A DNA stretch of 64,000 nt. It comes from Verrucomicrobiota bacterium (GTDB lineage: Bacteria > Verrucomicrobiota > Verrucomicrobiia > Limisphaerales > Pedosphaeraceae). A model generated the notes under the pieces. That model was not told where the DNA came from, did not search any database, and worked only from the letters and a program-made list of their open reading frames with translations. Where the stretch lies: positions 145,396 to 209,395 of the forward strand of contig JAJPHR010000103.1 in assembly GCA_021325145.1 (NCBI GenBank), read 5' to 3'. Positions 33,587 to 41,963 of this stretch are shown here, piece by piece. The position numbers and the translations under genes were made by a program. How positions within the stretch are numbered: position 1 is the stretch's first letter; the number at the start of each line of letters is the position of its first letter.

Positions 33587-34656
33587 ACGGCAATGGGCTG
33601 GGAGGTGTGCCGGCGGCGCTTCTGCTCGTGCGCCGACTCGTCCAGCACGCGCTGGTAGAGCCGCAGATGGTCGGTGACCAGGCGGTCACGACTGAAGCGT
33701 TCGATGGCCCGGCGGCGGCACAAACCGCGGTCGAACGTGTCCAGCACTCCGCCGGGCCGGATGATTTGGGCCATTTGCCCGAGGGAACTCGCGAGAAAGC
33801 CGGTCACGCCTTCCTCAATCAATTCGGGAGCACTGCCCCGGGGAAACGCCACCACCGGGCAGCCCGAAAGCATGGCTTCAATCAGTGCCAGCCCAAACGG
33901 CTCCTCCCAATCGAGGGGCGAAAGGAGCGCCCGGGCATCGCGCAGAAGCGGAACTTTCTTCGAGACGCCAATGCAACCCAATAAGTGCACGTGCGGCAGC
34001 CGGAGGCGCGGTTTCAATTCCTGCTCCGCGAACTGCTCGCCGTCCGGATGGGTTTCTCCGGCCACATAAATCGGCAAGCCGGCCAGTCCGGCCGCATCAA
34101 TGGCGAGGTGAGGTCCTTTGGCCCCGGAAAAACGGCCGATGAAACAAACCTGGTTCCCGGGCTTGGCGGTCCATTCAAATCGGCCGGGATCCAAACCATG
34201 GTAAATCACTTCACACTTGGGCAGCGGGATTTCCAGCCGTTTCTGGCGGTGGGAAATAGCCACATATTGGACCCCCGGGAAGTGACGATAATAATCAGAA
34301 TATTTCTCATCGCGGGCATGATGGATCGTATAAATGACCGGAAGGTGCGGCGTCATTCTTCCCATAGCGAGGACGGCGGGTGTGTGAGCATGGGCCAGGT
34401 CAAAGTGGCTTTCCGCAATTTTCGCCATCGCCCACGAGGCATGGTTCAGCTCGGCCAGGGGATGCGGAGGCCACTGGGGTTTGAGATAGAGCGAAGCCAA
34501 CTCCGCGCGAGTAGTCGAACAACCGGGGGCAAACAAGGTGACTTTGTGTCCTCGATCCAGCAGACCCTCCACCAATTCATACACGACCAACTCCGTCCCA
34601 CCATAATCTCGCGGCGGGACGGCCAGGAATGGCGTTGAAACCACTGCAATCCGCAT
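33583..34656 (-). CDS. Glycosyltransferase family 4
   Basis: A 357-residue GT-B retaining glycosyltransferase. It begins MRIAVVSTPFLAVPPRDYGG with the acceptor loop of GT4 enzymes, then AHAHTPAVLAMG, VIYHGLDPGRF, the donor-domain start VCFIGRFSGAKGPHLAIDAA, and the E-x7-E-type motif in EEPFGLALIEAMLSGCPVVA. It is coupled to the debranching enzyme gene (4-base overlap). The pair suggests alpha-glucan or sugar-phosphate metabolism, but donor and acceptor cannot be told. Confidence 0.9.
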   Translation of the reverse strand: MRIAVVSTPFLAVPPRDYGGTELVVYELVEGLLDRGHKVTLFAPGCSTTRAELASLYLKPQWPPHPLAELNHASWAMAKIAESHFDLAHAHTPAVLAMGRMTPHLPVIYTIHHARDEKYSDYYRHFPGVQYVAISHRQKRLEIPLPKCEVIYHGLDPGRFEWTAKPGNQVCFIGRFSGAKGPHLAIDAAGLAGLPIYVAGETHPDGEQFAEQELKPRLRLPHVHLLGCIGVSKKVPLLRDARALLSPLDWEEPFGLALIEAMLSGCPVVAFPRGSAPELIEEGVTGFLASSLGQMAQIIRPGGVLDTFDRGLCRRRAIERFSRDRLVTDHLRLYQRVLDESAHEQKRRRHTSQPIAV

Positions 34657-34686
34657 TTCCTAAATCCCTTTCGGTCGCGCTTTGGA

Positions 34687-34760
34687 GCCTATCTCGGCAG
34701 GGCGCGTCACTCCGTGCGCGCCGACGGCGGGCAGAGGACTGCCCGCCCTAGATAGGTTCT
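34687..34760. repeat. REP-like family A, best-conserved copy
   Basis: GCCTATCTCGGCAGGGCG pairs with CGCCCTAGATAGGTTC, and within it GGGCGCG/CGCGCCG-type and GGCGGGCAG/CTGCCCGCC arms form a second hairpin. It sits upstream of the GT4 gene start. Family members are listed at 9790. Confidence 0.8.
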
Positions 34761-34862
34761 CAGCCGCCAACAGTATAGCGGCAAATTCTCTCCCTGGCAA
34801 AACCGCACGCGTGAATTTGAGGGCGGGCGAAATGACGCGCGCGCCCTGCCGTTCCTCCACGG

Positions 34863-36875
34863 CTACTTGCCAATGATTTTCAGAATCGTGATGGAGTACG
34901 CGGGAAGGTCGCGCGTGAAGTCCGCGCAAAGGCCGTCCACTTTCGTGCTCACAGGCACAATTTTGGCTGGCTCGGTAATCGAGTTGGTGTCCTCCGGAGC
35001 GTTCGCGCTCATGACCACGGCTTCGCCTTTGGCTTCGATGTTTTTGAGGCCGTTGATCTCCACGCGGACGGGTTGAATTGTGCCGGCACTGTTCACCAGC
35101 TTCAAATAAATCGCGCCGGTTCCGCTGTCGCGGGTCGCATCGAAGAACAGGGTCGGCACTTGTTGCTTGGGTGTCGTGGCGGGTCCGGGCGGATCGCCGG
35201 TGCGACGGCGCGGCGGTGGCGGCTGCCATTCGCGGGTGGGAAGATTTTCCGAACTCGCGGCCAGCACCTTGTCGCCGTGGTTGAGGTTGAACATTTTTTG
35301 CGCGTAATACGCGGGCGAGCCGTAACTGGACAGCGTGTCGTAGCCGATCAGGTCAGTGCGCCACTGCATGCCGCCGGGGTTTACGTTGACGAACAAGGGG
35401 GCGTAGCACGACATGACGACGAGGTCCGAGTTGCGCTCCATGCCGGTCATCCAGGCGGCGTCACCAAGGGCGGCGTTCATGTTGGGCGTGGGTGCGCCCT
35501 CGCGCGTGGCCCATTCGCCCACGAAAATTTTTGGGCCGCTCCGGTCGGCCTGATCGTAGTGATGAGTGTCGGACTGCATTTGCATGGAACTGCGATAGAA
35601 ATGGTCGTCCAGCAGATCGGGTTTGCGGCTGTTAACCTTTGTGGTGGCGATGAGTTGCAACGCTGGATACCTGGCTTTGATGGCGTCGTAAATTTGGGCG
35701 AAGCGATCGTTGTAACTGCCCGAGCGGTCGAACCAATCTTCGTTTCCGATCTCGACGTACTGCAGCGGAAACGGGGCCGGATGGCCGTCCTTGGCGCGGC
35801 GCGCTCCCCAGACGGTGCTGGCGTCACCGGCGACGTATTCGATCTCATCAAGCGCATCTTTGACGTAGGGCTCAAGATCGGGGCCGGGTGTGACGTGCTC
35901 GCCCTTGAGCGAATAGCCCGCGTAAACGGCGAGCACGGGTTGCATGTGCAGGTCTTCGCACCAGCCCAGGAATTCCAGCAGGCCCATGCCGTCCGAAGAC
36001 CAATAGTGCCAGGCATCGTTCGGATGGCCGGGCCGCTCGGAAATGGGACCAATGGTATTCTTCCAATTGAAGCGGGTGGCAATCGTGTTGCCTTCGAGAT
36101 AATTCCCGCCCGGAAATCGCAGGAACGCGGGCTTCATGTCCGCAAGCAGTTGCATGATGTCGGCCCGGTTTCCATTGGGCCGGTCGTGATACGTGGGCGG
36201 GAACAGCGAAACCAAACTGAGCCAAACGGTGCCGGGGTGGCCGGCAGTGATCAGCAGCCGGTTGTCTCGGGAAGGCGGCACTTTCCCGGTGGTGAGTGTG
36301 ACTTCGTACTTCTGCCATTTGTCGCTGAGCCGGCGCACTTGCGCGCTGGCGACCACACTCGCGCTCCTGGTGTTGACGATGGCCACCGTCAACGGACCGC
36401 TGAATCCGTTGCCGGACCGCGCATAGAACGAGGCGTGGTAGTGCGTCCTGGGCCTGACTGGAATGCCCCAGAACCCGTCGTTGGCCACGCCCGCGCGCGT
36501 TTTCGAAGTGGCTTTGGCCACGTCCAACTTCAGACTAACGCCCTGGGCGTCGTTGAGCGGGTCGGTGGTATCGAGGGACATCGAACCAGCGGCGCCGTCA
36601 TCCTGTACGAGCTGCCAATGCGGCGTGTTCGTGGCGTTTTCCTTGAAGGAACGGTTGCGAATCAATTCGGCATACAATCCGCCCTCGTAGGAATAATTGA
36701 TTTCCTCGGTCATCAAACCGTAAAGCGTCGGACTGACGGAACCCGTCACCTGGTCCGCCTTGATTTGAATCACCGCCGGGTTGGCTGGCTGAGCCTGCGA
36801 TAAAACCGGGAACGCAGTGGTCAGCGCGACAATCAAAAGCGAAGGAAGTTTCGCTGCGAGACGGTTTGGTTTCAT
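34863..36875 (-). CDS. GH51 alpha-L-arabinofuranosidase, exported
   Basis: A 670-residue GH51 enzyme with a signal peptide (LPSLLIVALTTAFPVLSQAQP). A carbohydrate-binding-like N-terminal beta region (about 60-230) leads to the barrel (KPAFLRFPGGNYLEGNTIA, WKNTIGPISERPGHPND). The acid/base Glu is in YVEIGNEDWF and the nucleophile Glu in KIFVGEWATREGAP. It releases terminal arabinofuranose from plant polymers in the periplasm. A Pro/Arg-rich linker (PPPPRRRTGDPPGPA) interrupts the C-terminal beta domain. The ATG at 36875 is chosen over an upstream one because it starts the signal peptide. Confidence 0.92.
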   Translation of the reverse strand: MKPNRLAAKLPSLLIVALTTAFPVLSQAQPANPAVIQIKADQVTGSVSPTLYGLMTEEINYSYEGGLYAELIRNRSFKENATNTPHWQLVQDDGAAGSMSLDTTDPLNDAQGVSLKLDVAKATSKTRAGVANDGFWGIPVRPRTHYHASFYARSGNGFSGPLTVAIVNTRSASVVASAQVRRLSDKWQKYEVTLTTGKVPPSRDNRLLITAGHPGTVWLSLVSLFPPTYHDRPNGNRADIMQLLADMKPAFLRFPGGNYLEGNTIATRFNWKNTIGPISERPGHPNDAWHYWSSDGMGLLEFLGWCEDLHMQPVLAVYAGYSLKGEHVTPGPDLEPYVKDALDEIEYVAGDASTVWGARRAKDGHPAPFPLQYVEIGNEDWFDRSGSYNDRFAQIYDAIKARYPALQLIATTKVNSRKPDLLDDHFYRSSMQMQSDTHHYDQADRSGPKIFVGEWATREGAPTPNMNAALGDAAWMTGMERNSDLVVMSCYAPLFVNVNPGGMQWRTDLIGYDTLSSYGSPAYYAQKMFNLNHGDKVLAASSENLPTREWQPPPPRRRTGDPPGPATTPKQQVPTLFFDATRDSGTGAIYLKLVNSAGTIQPVRVEINGLKNIEAKGEAVVMSANAPEDTNSITEPAKIVPVSTKVDGLCADFTRDLPAYSITILKIIGK

Positions 36876-36966
36876 GGCTTCGAGAATGGAGTGAATTCTT
36901 GCAAAAGTCCAGACCGCATAAAGACTTGAAAACAGGCCGTAATCATCTAAAAGAACTCTGCTGAGC

Positions 36967-37695
36967 ATGCTGTTCCACTTGTCCAACCTGGGAATCCTGC
37001 TGGTTATCGTTGTTCAAATCATCGCCATCGCCGTCGCCATCGTGCTGGGCGGGTTCAGGGTGGGATACCTCAGGAAAAGCGTCCAACTCTCGATGCCGAA
37101 AGCGGACGCGGCTCCTTTCTGGGAAACCATGTTTCAGCGGTTACAGGAACTTGGCTTCAAAAAGGCGGAACCCGAAGGCCGCTATTTGCAGGGAGGCGCG
37201 CGGTCCGGAGACCCCAGCTACTCATTCACGCACGCCCGGACCAACAAGGAGGTTATGGTGCAATTTCGCGAGTCCGAGGCCGAAGAAATAGCCGTGACTG
37301 TGTCGCTGGGCTATCTGGATCCAATCGTGGGAGATACGGGTGAATCCGCGTACCGCGATGCCGTTCTCGATTATGTCACAGGAAAAGCTGATCGCATGGT
37401 CGTGGTGCCCAACCGAAGTCTCCTGGCGTTGAACAGCCTGACGGGCGGCATCCTCGCGTGCGTGCTGGCGGGGTTCGTCGTGGCCTTAAAGCGCTGGTCA
37501 TTTTGGACCCCGCTCCTGGTGCTGACGATCACGGAGATCATTGTCGGTTTGATGGGACTGTGGGCGGCGTTGTACAAGCCCGCCGAGATCACGGGCAAAT
37601 CGGCGGCGGCGGCGGGTATCTGCCTGTCGCTCGCCGCGATGGCCATTACCTTTTTTGCCATGCACGGTGACTTGGCGTATCACGGGGCACCGTAG
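36967..37695 (+). CDS. Unknown four-helix membrane protein
   Basis: A 242-residue protein with membrane helices near 8-29, 154-174, 180-202 and 213-232. Between the first two is a soluble domain of about 120 residues starting SVQLSMPKADAAPFWETMF, with an alpha/beta look (QFRESEAEEIAVTVSLGYLD). I do not recognise the family. It is divergent from the arabinofuranosidase gene, 91 bases away. Confidence 0.65.
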   Translation: MLFHLSNLGILLVIVVQIIAIAVAIVLGGFRVGYLRKSVQLSMPKADAAPFWETMFQRLQELGFKKAEPEGRYLQGGARSGDPSYSFTHARTNKEVMVQFRESEAEEIAVTVSLGYLDPIVGDTGESAYRDAVLDYVTGKADRMVVVPNRSLLALNSLTGGILACVLAGFVVALKRWSFWTPLLVLTITEIIVGLMGLWAALYKPAEITGKSAAAAGICLSLAAMAITFFAMHGDLAYHGAP

Positions 37696-37708
37696 GTAAA
37701 GTAACCTT

Positions 37709-37823
37709 CAAGCACCAACCACCAAGCACCAACCACCAAGCCTCAAATCCCAAGTGGCGTTGCGAGGCCTGGAGTTTGGATCTTGGAGCTTCTCTGGAGC
37801 TTGGTGCTTGGTGTTTGGTGTTT
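37709..37823. repeat. Low-complexity hairpin, CCAAGCACC type
   Basis: The left half repeats AGCACCAACCACCA and the right half ends GCTTGGTGCTTGGTGTTTGG. Together they form an imperfect stem of about 100 bases with a GGCGTTGCGAGGCC centre. It is a relative of the unit at 12351-12455. It lies between the unknown membrane protein and the DEAD-box gene. Confidence 0.7.
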
Positions 37824-37890
37824 GTCGACCGCCACATCGAAGAAATACCTCACGCCATTTCGATATACCGGTTATGTTGTTTTGGACTGA

Positions 37891-39765
37891 ATGACAACCA
37901 AGTTATTTTCTGAGCTGGGGATTTCGGCTGAATTGCTGAAGGCCATCGACAAACTCGGGTTCGAGCAGGCTTCGCCGATTCAAGCCGAGGCGATTCCTGT
38001 GCTGCTGGCAGGGCGTGACGTCGTTGGGCAATCGCAAACCGGTTCCGGCAAGACGGCGGCGTTCGCCGTGCCGGCGGTCGAGCGCGTGGACCCGCAATTG
38101 CGCGCGGTACAGGTGTTGATCCTGTGCCCGACACGCGAACTGGCCGTGCAAGTGTCGGAGGAAGTCCACAAGCTGGCCTTGTTCAAGCGCGGTATTCACG
38201 CGCTGCCCATTTACGGCGGCCAATCCTATGAACGGCAGTTCGATGGCCTGCGGCATGGCGCGCAAATTGTCATCGGCACCCCGGGACGCGTGATGGATCA
38301 CATGCGCCGGGGCACGTTGCGGCTCGATAAAGTGCGGATGGTCATCCTCGATGAGGCGGACGTGATGCTGGACATGGGTTTCCGCGAGGACATCGAATTC
38401 ATTCTCGAAGGCGTGCCGAACGAGCGGCAAACGGTTTTCTTTTCCGCCACCATGCCGCGGCCCATCCAGGAATTGATCCAACGCTTCGCCCGCAATCCGC
38501 AAAGCGTCCGCATCGAGCAAAAAGCGATGACCGTGCCCACGGTCGAGCAGGTCTATTACGAAGTGGACCGGCGGTTCAAGATCGATTTGCTCACCCGGTT
38601 GATCGACATTCATGATCTCAAGCTCGGCATCATTTTTTGCAATACCAAGCGCATGGTGGACGATCTGGTTGATCATTTGAACGCTCAGGGGTATTCCGCG
38701 GACCGATTGCATGGTGACATGAGCCAGGCGATGCGCGACCGCGTCATGAACAAGTTTCGCAAATCAGGCCTCGAATTTCTGGTCGCGACCGATGTCGCCG
38801 CGCGCGGGATTGATGTCGATGATGTGCAAGTGGTGTTCAACTATGACTTGCCGTACGACGTCGAGGATTATCTGCATCGCATCGGACGGACGGGACGCGC
38901 GGGTCGGAGCGGGCGGGCGATTTCGTTCGTGGCGGGACGCGAGATGTTTCAGATTCACCACATCGAGCGCTATACCAAAGTAAAGATCCAGCGCGGCAAG
39001 CCGCCCACACAGGATGAAGTCGAAGAGGCGCGCGACAGTGCTTTCCTGGGCAAACTGCGGGCGACGTTGCAAAGCGGGGAATTCAAACGCCAGGACCATC
39101 TCATCGAGCGTCTGTTGGAAGAAGGCTTCAGCAGCACCGACATTGCGTCGGCTTTGCTCTCTCAATTGCAAGCGGGTGAGGCGGCGCCTGCGCGGGCGCC
39201 GCGAGAGGCGGCATGGTCCGGGGCCCGCGACTCTCGTGTGCCGGAACAGAGACGCGCGCCCTATGGTGATTCGCGGGCAGAACGCCGTGACCGGCCGCCG
39301 GAGCGACTAGTACGCCACCGGGAAGAGCGGCCAGCCGCACCGCGTCCAGTCAAACCGGTGGCCCTTTCAACTCCTTTACCCGACCGGTCGGTTGCCCCCA
39401 TCAAGCCAGTTCCGCCGGTGGCTCCAGCCGAGCCGGTGCGGGCGAAAAGCCTGCCGCCCGGTTTTCCGGAACGCCGTGAATTCGCCCCGCCTCAACCGAC
39501 CCGATCGCCAAAACATAGCCGCCGCACACCCGACGAACAGGTGCGCCTTTACATGAACATCGGCGGGGAGATGGGCGTCGCGCCCGGTGACGTCGTGGGC
39601 GCCATCCTGGGCGAAACCGGATTGCCGGCGAAGGTCGTAGGTACGGTGGACATTCGCGAGCGGCACCTGTTTGTCGATGTTTCCTCCGAACATGCCAATG
39701 GCATTATTGCCAAGTTGAACCGCACGCGGATCAAGAACCACAAATTGAAGGTGAAAGTCGCCTGA
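37891..39765 (+). CDS. DEAD-box ATP-dependent RNA helicase (DeaD/CsdA-like)
   Basis: A 624-residue RNA helicase. Motifs in order: Q-motif region (LGFEQASPIQAEAIPVLLAG), I QTGSGKT, Ia PTRELA, Ib TPGR, II DEAD (VILDEADVMLD), III SAT, IV IIFCNTKR, V ATDVAARGIDVDD, VI HRIGRTGR. A long Pro/Arg/Ala-rich linker (about 425-545) precedes a C-terminal DbpA-like RNA-binding domain (RLYMNIGGEMGVAPGDVVGA to NHKLKVKV). It remodels structured RNA during ribosome assembly or mRNA decay. A terminator overlaps the stop codon. Confidence 0.95.
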   Translation: MTTKLFSELGISAELLKAIDKLGFEQASPIQAEAIPVLLAGRDVVGQSQTGSGKTAAFAVPAVERVDPQLRAVQVLILCPTRELAVQVSEEVHKLALFKRGIHALPIYGGQSYERQFDGLRHGAQIVIGTPGRVMDHMRRGTLRLDKVRMVILDEADVMLDMGFREDIEFILEGVPNERQTVFFSATMPRPIQELIQRFARNPQSVRIEQKAMTVPTVEQVYYEVDRRFKIDLLTRLIDIHDLKLGIIFCNTKRMVDDLVDHLNAQGYSADRLHGDMSQAMRDRVMNKFRKSGLEFLVATDVAARGIDVDDVQVVFNYDLPYDVEDYLHRIGRTGRAGRSGRAISFVAGREMFQIHHIERYTKVKIQRGKPPTQDEVEEARDSAFLGKLRATLQSGEFKRQDHLIERLLEEGFSSTDIASALLSQLQAGEAAPARAPREAAWSGARDSRVPEQRRAPYGDSRAERRDRPPERLVRHREERPAAPRPVKPVALSTPLPDRSVAPIKPVPPVAPAEPVRAKSLPPGFPERREFAPPQPTRSPKHSRRTPDEQVRLYMNIGGEMGVAPGDVVGAILGETGLPAKVVGTVDIRERHLFVDVSSEHANGIIAKLNRTRIKNHKLKVKVA

Positions 39766-39780
39766 ACTGGCGGCTTTTTT
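39757..39780 (+). terminator. Intrinsic terminator after the helicase gene
   Basis: GTCGCC and GGCGGC pair (one G-T) around the stop codon, followed by six T. It ends the helicase transcript before rpmE. Confidence 0.6.
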
Positions 39781-39838
39781 GGGTTGAAAATAGCCCTTGT
39801 CAAACGGCGATTCATTGGTAGATTGTCCGGCCTTTGTT

Positions 39839-40081
39839 ATGAAAGCTGACATTCATCCGAGATATCAGGAAGCGGAAATCCGTTGCGCTTGCGGCAATGT
39901 GATCAAGACCCGCTCCACCAGACAGACTATTTTGCTGGGCATTTGCAACGCCTGCCACCCGTTCTACACGGGCACGCAGAAGTTTGTGGACACCGCCGGG
40001 CGTGTGGACAAATTCCAACAGCGCCTGGCCAAGACGCAGGCTGCCCAGGCTGCCGCTGCCACCAAGAAGAAAAAGAAGTAG
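39839..40081 (+). CDS. rpmE: 50S ribosomal protein L31 (zinc-binding form)
   Basis: An 80-residue L31. It has the CxC...CxxC zinc ribbon of the C+ form (IRCACGNVIKT; CNACHPFYTGTQK) and a DTAGRVDKF central motif. The Lys-rich tail (TKKKKK) is normal. It sits on the large ribosomal subunit near the bridge to the small one. The ATG at 39839 gives the standard MKADIHP start. It is followed by its own terminator. Confidence 0.95.
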   Translation: MKADIHPRYQEAEIRCACGNVIKTRSTRQTILLGICNACHPFYTGTQKFVDTAGRVDKFQQRLAKTQAAQAAAATKKKKK

Positions 40082-40096
40082 CCACGCTTTCGACTT

Positions 40097-40137
40097 CCGC
40101 CCGTCCGGCTTCGCCGCCAGACGGGCGGATTGTTTTT
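40097..40137 (+). terminator. Strong intrinsic terminator after rpmE
   Basis: A 13-base stem with one mismatch (CCGCCCGTCCGGC with GCCAGACGGGCGG), a 6-base loop, then ATTGTTTTT. It is directly followed by a family-A repeat. Confidence 0.8.
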
Positions 40138-40209
40138 ATCGGGTGGGGCGTGTCACTCCGTGCGCGCCGATGACGGGCGCAGCCCTGTCCGCCCTGCCGA
40201 GGCAGGTTC
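40137..40209. repeat. REP-like family A copy before prfA
   Basis: GGGGCGTGTCACTCCGTGCG with CGCCGATGACGGGCGC and the closing GCCGAGGCAGGTTC. It immediately precedes the prfA ribosome site region. Confidence 0.6.
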
Positions 40210-40222
40210 CGAACCCTTAACC

Positions 40223-41302
40223 ATGGATTTGCGTCCGCACATTGATCGATTTGCCCGCCGGTTTGCCGAAGTCGAGGCCGCCCTGAGCGATCCGAAGGTT
40301 TTCGATAACAACCAGCGCGCCCAGGAACTGTCCCGCGAATACGCCCGCTTGAAAGAGTTGGTCGCGAGCGGGAACGCATATCTGAAAGCCACGGCGGATC
40401 TTGAGGAGAACCAGGCCTTGATTCAGTCTGAGCCGGCGGACTCGGAGCTGGCCGGCATGGCCAGGGAAGACATTGCGCGTTTGGAATCGGAAGTGAAACG
40501 TCTTGGGCACGAGGTGCAGCTCGGCATCCTGCCGCCGGAGCCGACGGATTCGCGCAACACGATCATTGAAATCCGCGCCGGAGCGGGCGGGTCTGAATCC
40601 GCATTGTTCTCCGCTGATCTTTATCGGATGTACACGCGCTATGCGGAGAATCGCGGCTGGAAGGTGGAACCGATGGATTCCAGCCCGTCGGATCTCGGCG
40701 GGTTCAAAGAAATCATCTTTGGCGTGACCGGCCTGGACGTTTATAAACGGCTCAAGTACGAAAGCGGGGTGCACCGCGTTCAACGTGTGCCCGCCACCGA
40801 AGCCCAGGGACGCATCCACACCAGCACGTGCACGGTTGCGGTGTTACCCGAAGCGGAAGAAGTCGATATCGAGATCAAGCAAGAGGACTTGGAGATCAAT
40901 GTTTGCCGCGCATCCGGCAAGGGTGGCCAGGGCGTAAATACCACCGATTCCGCCGTGCAAATCCAGCACAAGCCCAGCGGATTGATCGTGCGTTGCGCTG
41001 ACGAGCGGTCGCAGATTAAAAACAAAGCCAGAGCCATGACCGTTTTGCGGTCGCGGTTGCTGGAGCGCAAGATTGCCGAGGAAGAGGCCAAATACGCCGC
41101 CGAGCGCAAGGAACAGGTCGGCACGGGCGAACGCAACGAACGCATCCGCACGTATAACTTCCCGCAAAACCGCGTCACCGACCACCGCATCGAAGTCACG
41201 CTGTACAATCTGCCTGCGTTCATGGAAGGTGACATCGATCCCATCATCGAACCACTCATGGCGCATTCTCTGGAGGAGAAGATGGCGGCGTTGGAACTGT
41301 GA
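40223..41302 (+). CDS. prfA: Peptide chain release factor 1
   Basis: A 359-residue class-I release factor that ends translation at UAA and UAG. The peptidyl-hydrolysis motif GGQ is in KGGQGVNTTDSAVQIQHKPS. The RF1-type codon-recognition loop lies in the central domain (EAEEVDIEIKQEDLEI), and RAGAGGSESALFSADLYRMY precedes it. The start at 40223 gives the usual MDLRP...FAEVEAAL helix. Because the gene starts 13 bases after a repeat, its own promoter is unclear. Confidence 0.95.
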   Translation: MDLRPHIDRFARRFAEVEAALSDPKVFDNNQRAQELSREYARLKELVASGNAYLKATADLEENQALIQSEPADSELAGMAREDIARLESEVKRLGHEVQLGILPPEPTDSRNTIIEIRAGAGGSESALFSADLYRMYTRYAENRGWKVEPMDSSPSDLGGFKEIIFGVTGLDVYKRLKYESGVHRVQRVPATEAQGRIHTSTCTVAVLPEAEEVDIEIKQEDLEINVCRASGKGGQGVNTTDSAVQIQHKPSGLIVRCADERSQIKNKARAMTVLRSRLLERKIAEEEAKYAAERKEQVGTGERNERIRTYNFPQNRVTDHRIEVTLYNLPAFMEGDIDPIIEPLMAHSLEEKMAALEL

Positions 41303-41360
41303 TGATTGTTGTGAACCAGATTAGTGATGTGGAGAATGGTTTTTGTCCCAATAGCAAGCT

Positions 41361-41951
41361 ATGAATCCGAGGATCACTCCACCGCAAGGCATCATTTTTG
41401 ACTGTGACGGCACGCTTGCGGACACCATGCCGCTGCATTGGCGCGCGTGGCAGGTCGTCGCCAAACGTTACAAACTCATCTTTCCCGAGGACCGTTTTTA
41501 CTCGCTGGGTGGCGTGCCGTCGCGGGACATTCTCAAAATGCTCGGTGAAGAGCAGAGTGTGATCCTGGACCATCTCGCCGTGGCGCGGGAAAAAGAGGCG
41601 GAATATCAGCCGTTGATTGCCCAAGTGGAACCCATCAACACGGTGGTGGGCGTGGCGCGCGAGTATTATGGCCGCATCCCCATGGCGGTGGCTTCGGGTG
41701 GAACGCACCACATTATCGAGCAGGTTTTGCAGCACCTGGGCATCCGACATTTGTTCAATGCCGTCGTGACGAGCGAGGACGTGGTGAACCAAAAGCCGGC
41801 CCCGGACATTTTTTTGGAAGCGGCCCGGCGCATCGGTGTGCCGCCTCAATTTTGCCGCGCCTATGAAGACACGGACCTGGGCATGGACGCCATTCGCGCG
41901 GCGGGCATGGAAGCGATTGACGTGCGGCAATTGAGGAAGACCGGTCCGTAA
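41361..41951 (+). CDS. HAD-superfamily phosphatase (beta-phosphoglucomutase/YqaB-like)
   Basis: A 196-residue HAD enzyme. Motif I is IIFDCDGTLADTMPLHWRAW (nucleophile Asp), motif II AVASGGT, motif III a Lys in VVNQKPAPDIFLEAAR, and motif IV EDTDLGMDAIRAAGM. An alpha-helical cap is inserted after motif I. The sequence is close to sugar-phosphate phosphatases of the YqaB type. It lies 58 bases after prfA and is probably a separate unit. The substrate is not known. Confidence 0.88.
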   Translation: MNPRITPPQGIIFDCDGTLADTMPLHWRAWQVVAKRYKLIFPEDRFYSLGGVPSRDILKMLGEEQSVILDHLAVAREKEAEYQPLIAQVEPINTVVGVAREYYGRIPMAVASGGTHHIIEQVLQHLGIRHLFNAVVTSEDVVNQKPAPDIFLEAARRIGVPPQFCRAYEDTDLGMDAIRAAGMEAIDVRQLRKTGP

Positions 41952-41963
41952 CGAAAGATTTCC

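Noticed and set aside
31817..33658. 613-residue open frame on the plus strand
   Set aside because: It is antisense to the glycogen debranching enzyme, has no domain or ribosome site, and follows the codon bias of the opposite strand.
35073..36803. 576-residue plus-strand frame
   Set aside because: It lies opposite the GH51 gene, whose active-site residues are intact. The frame is a high-GC shadow.
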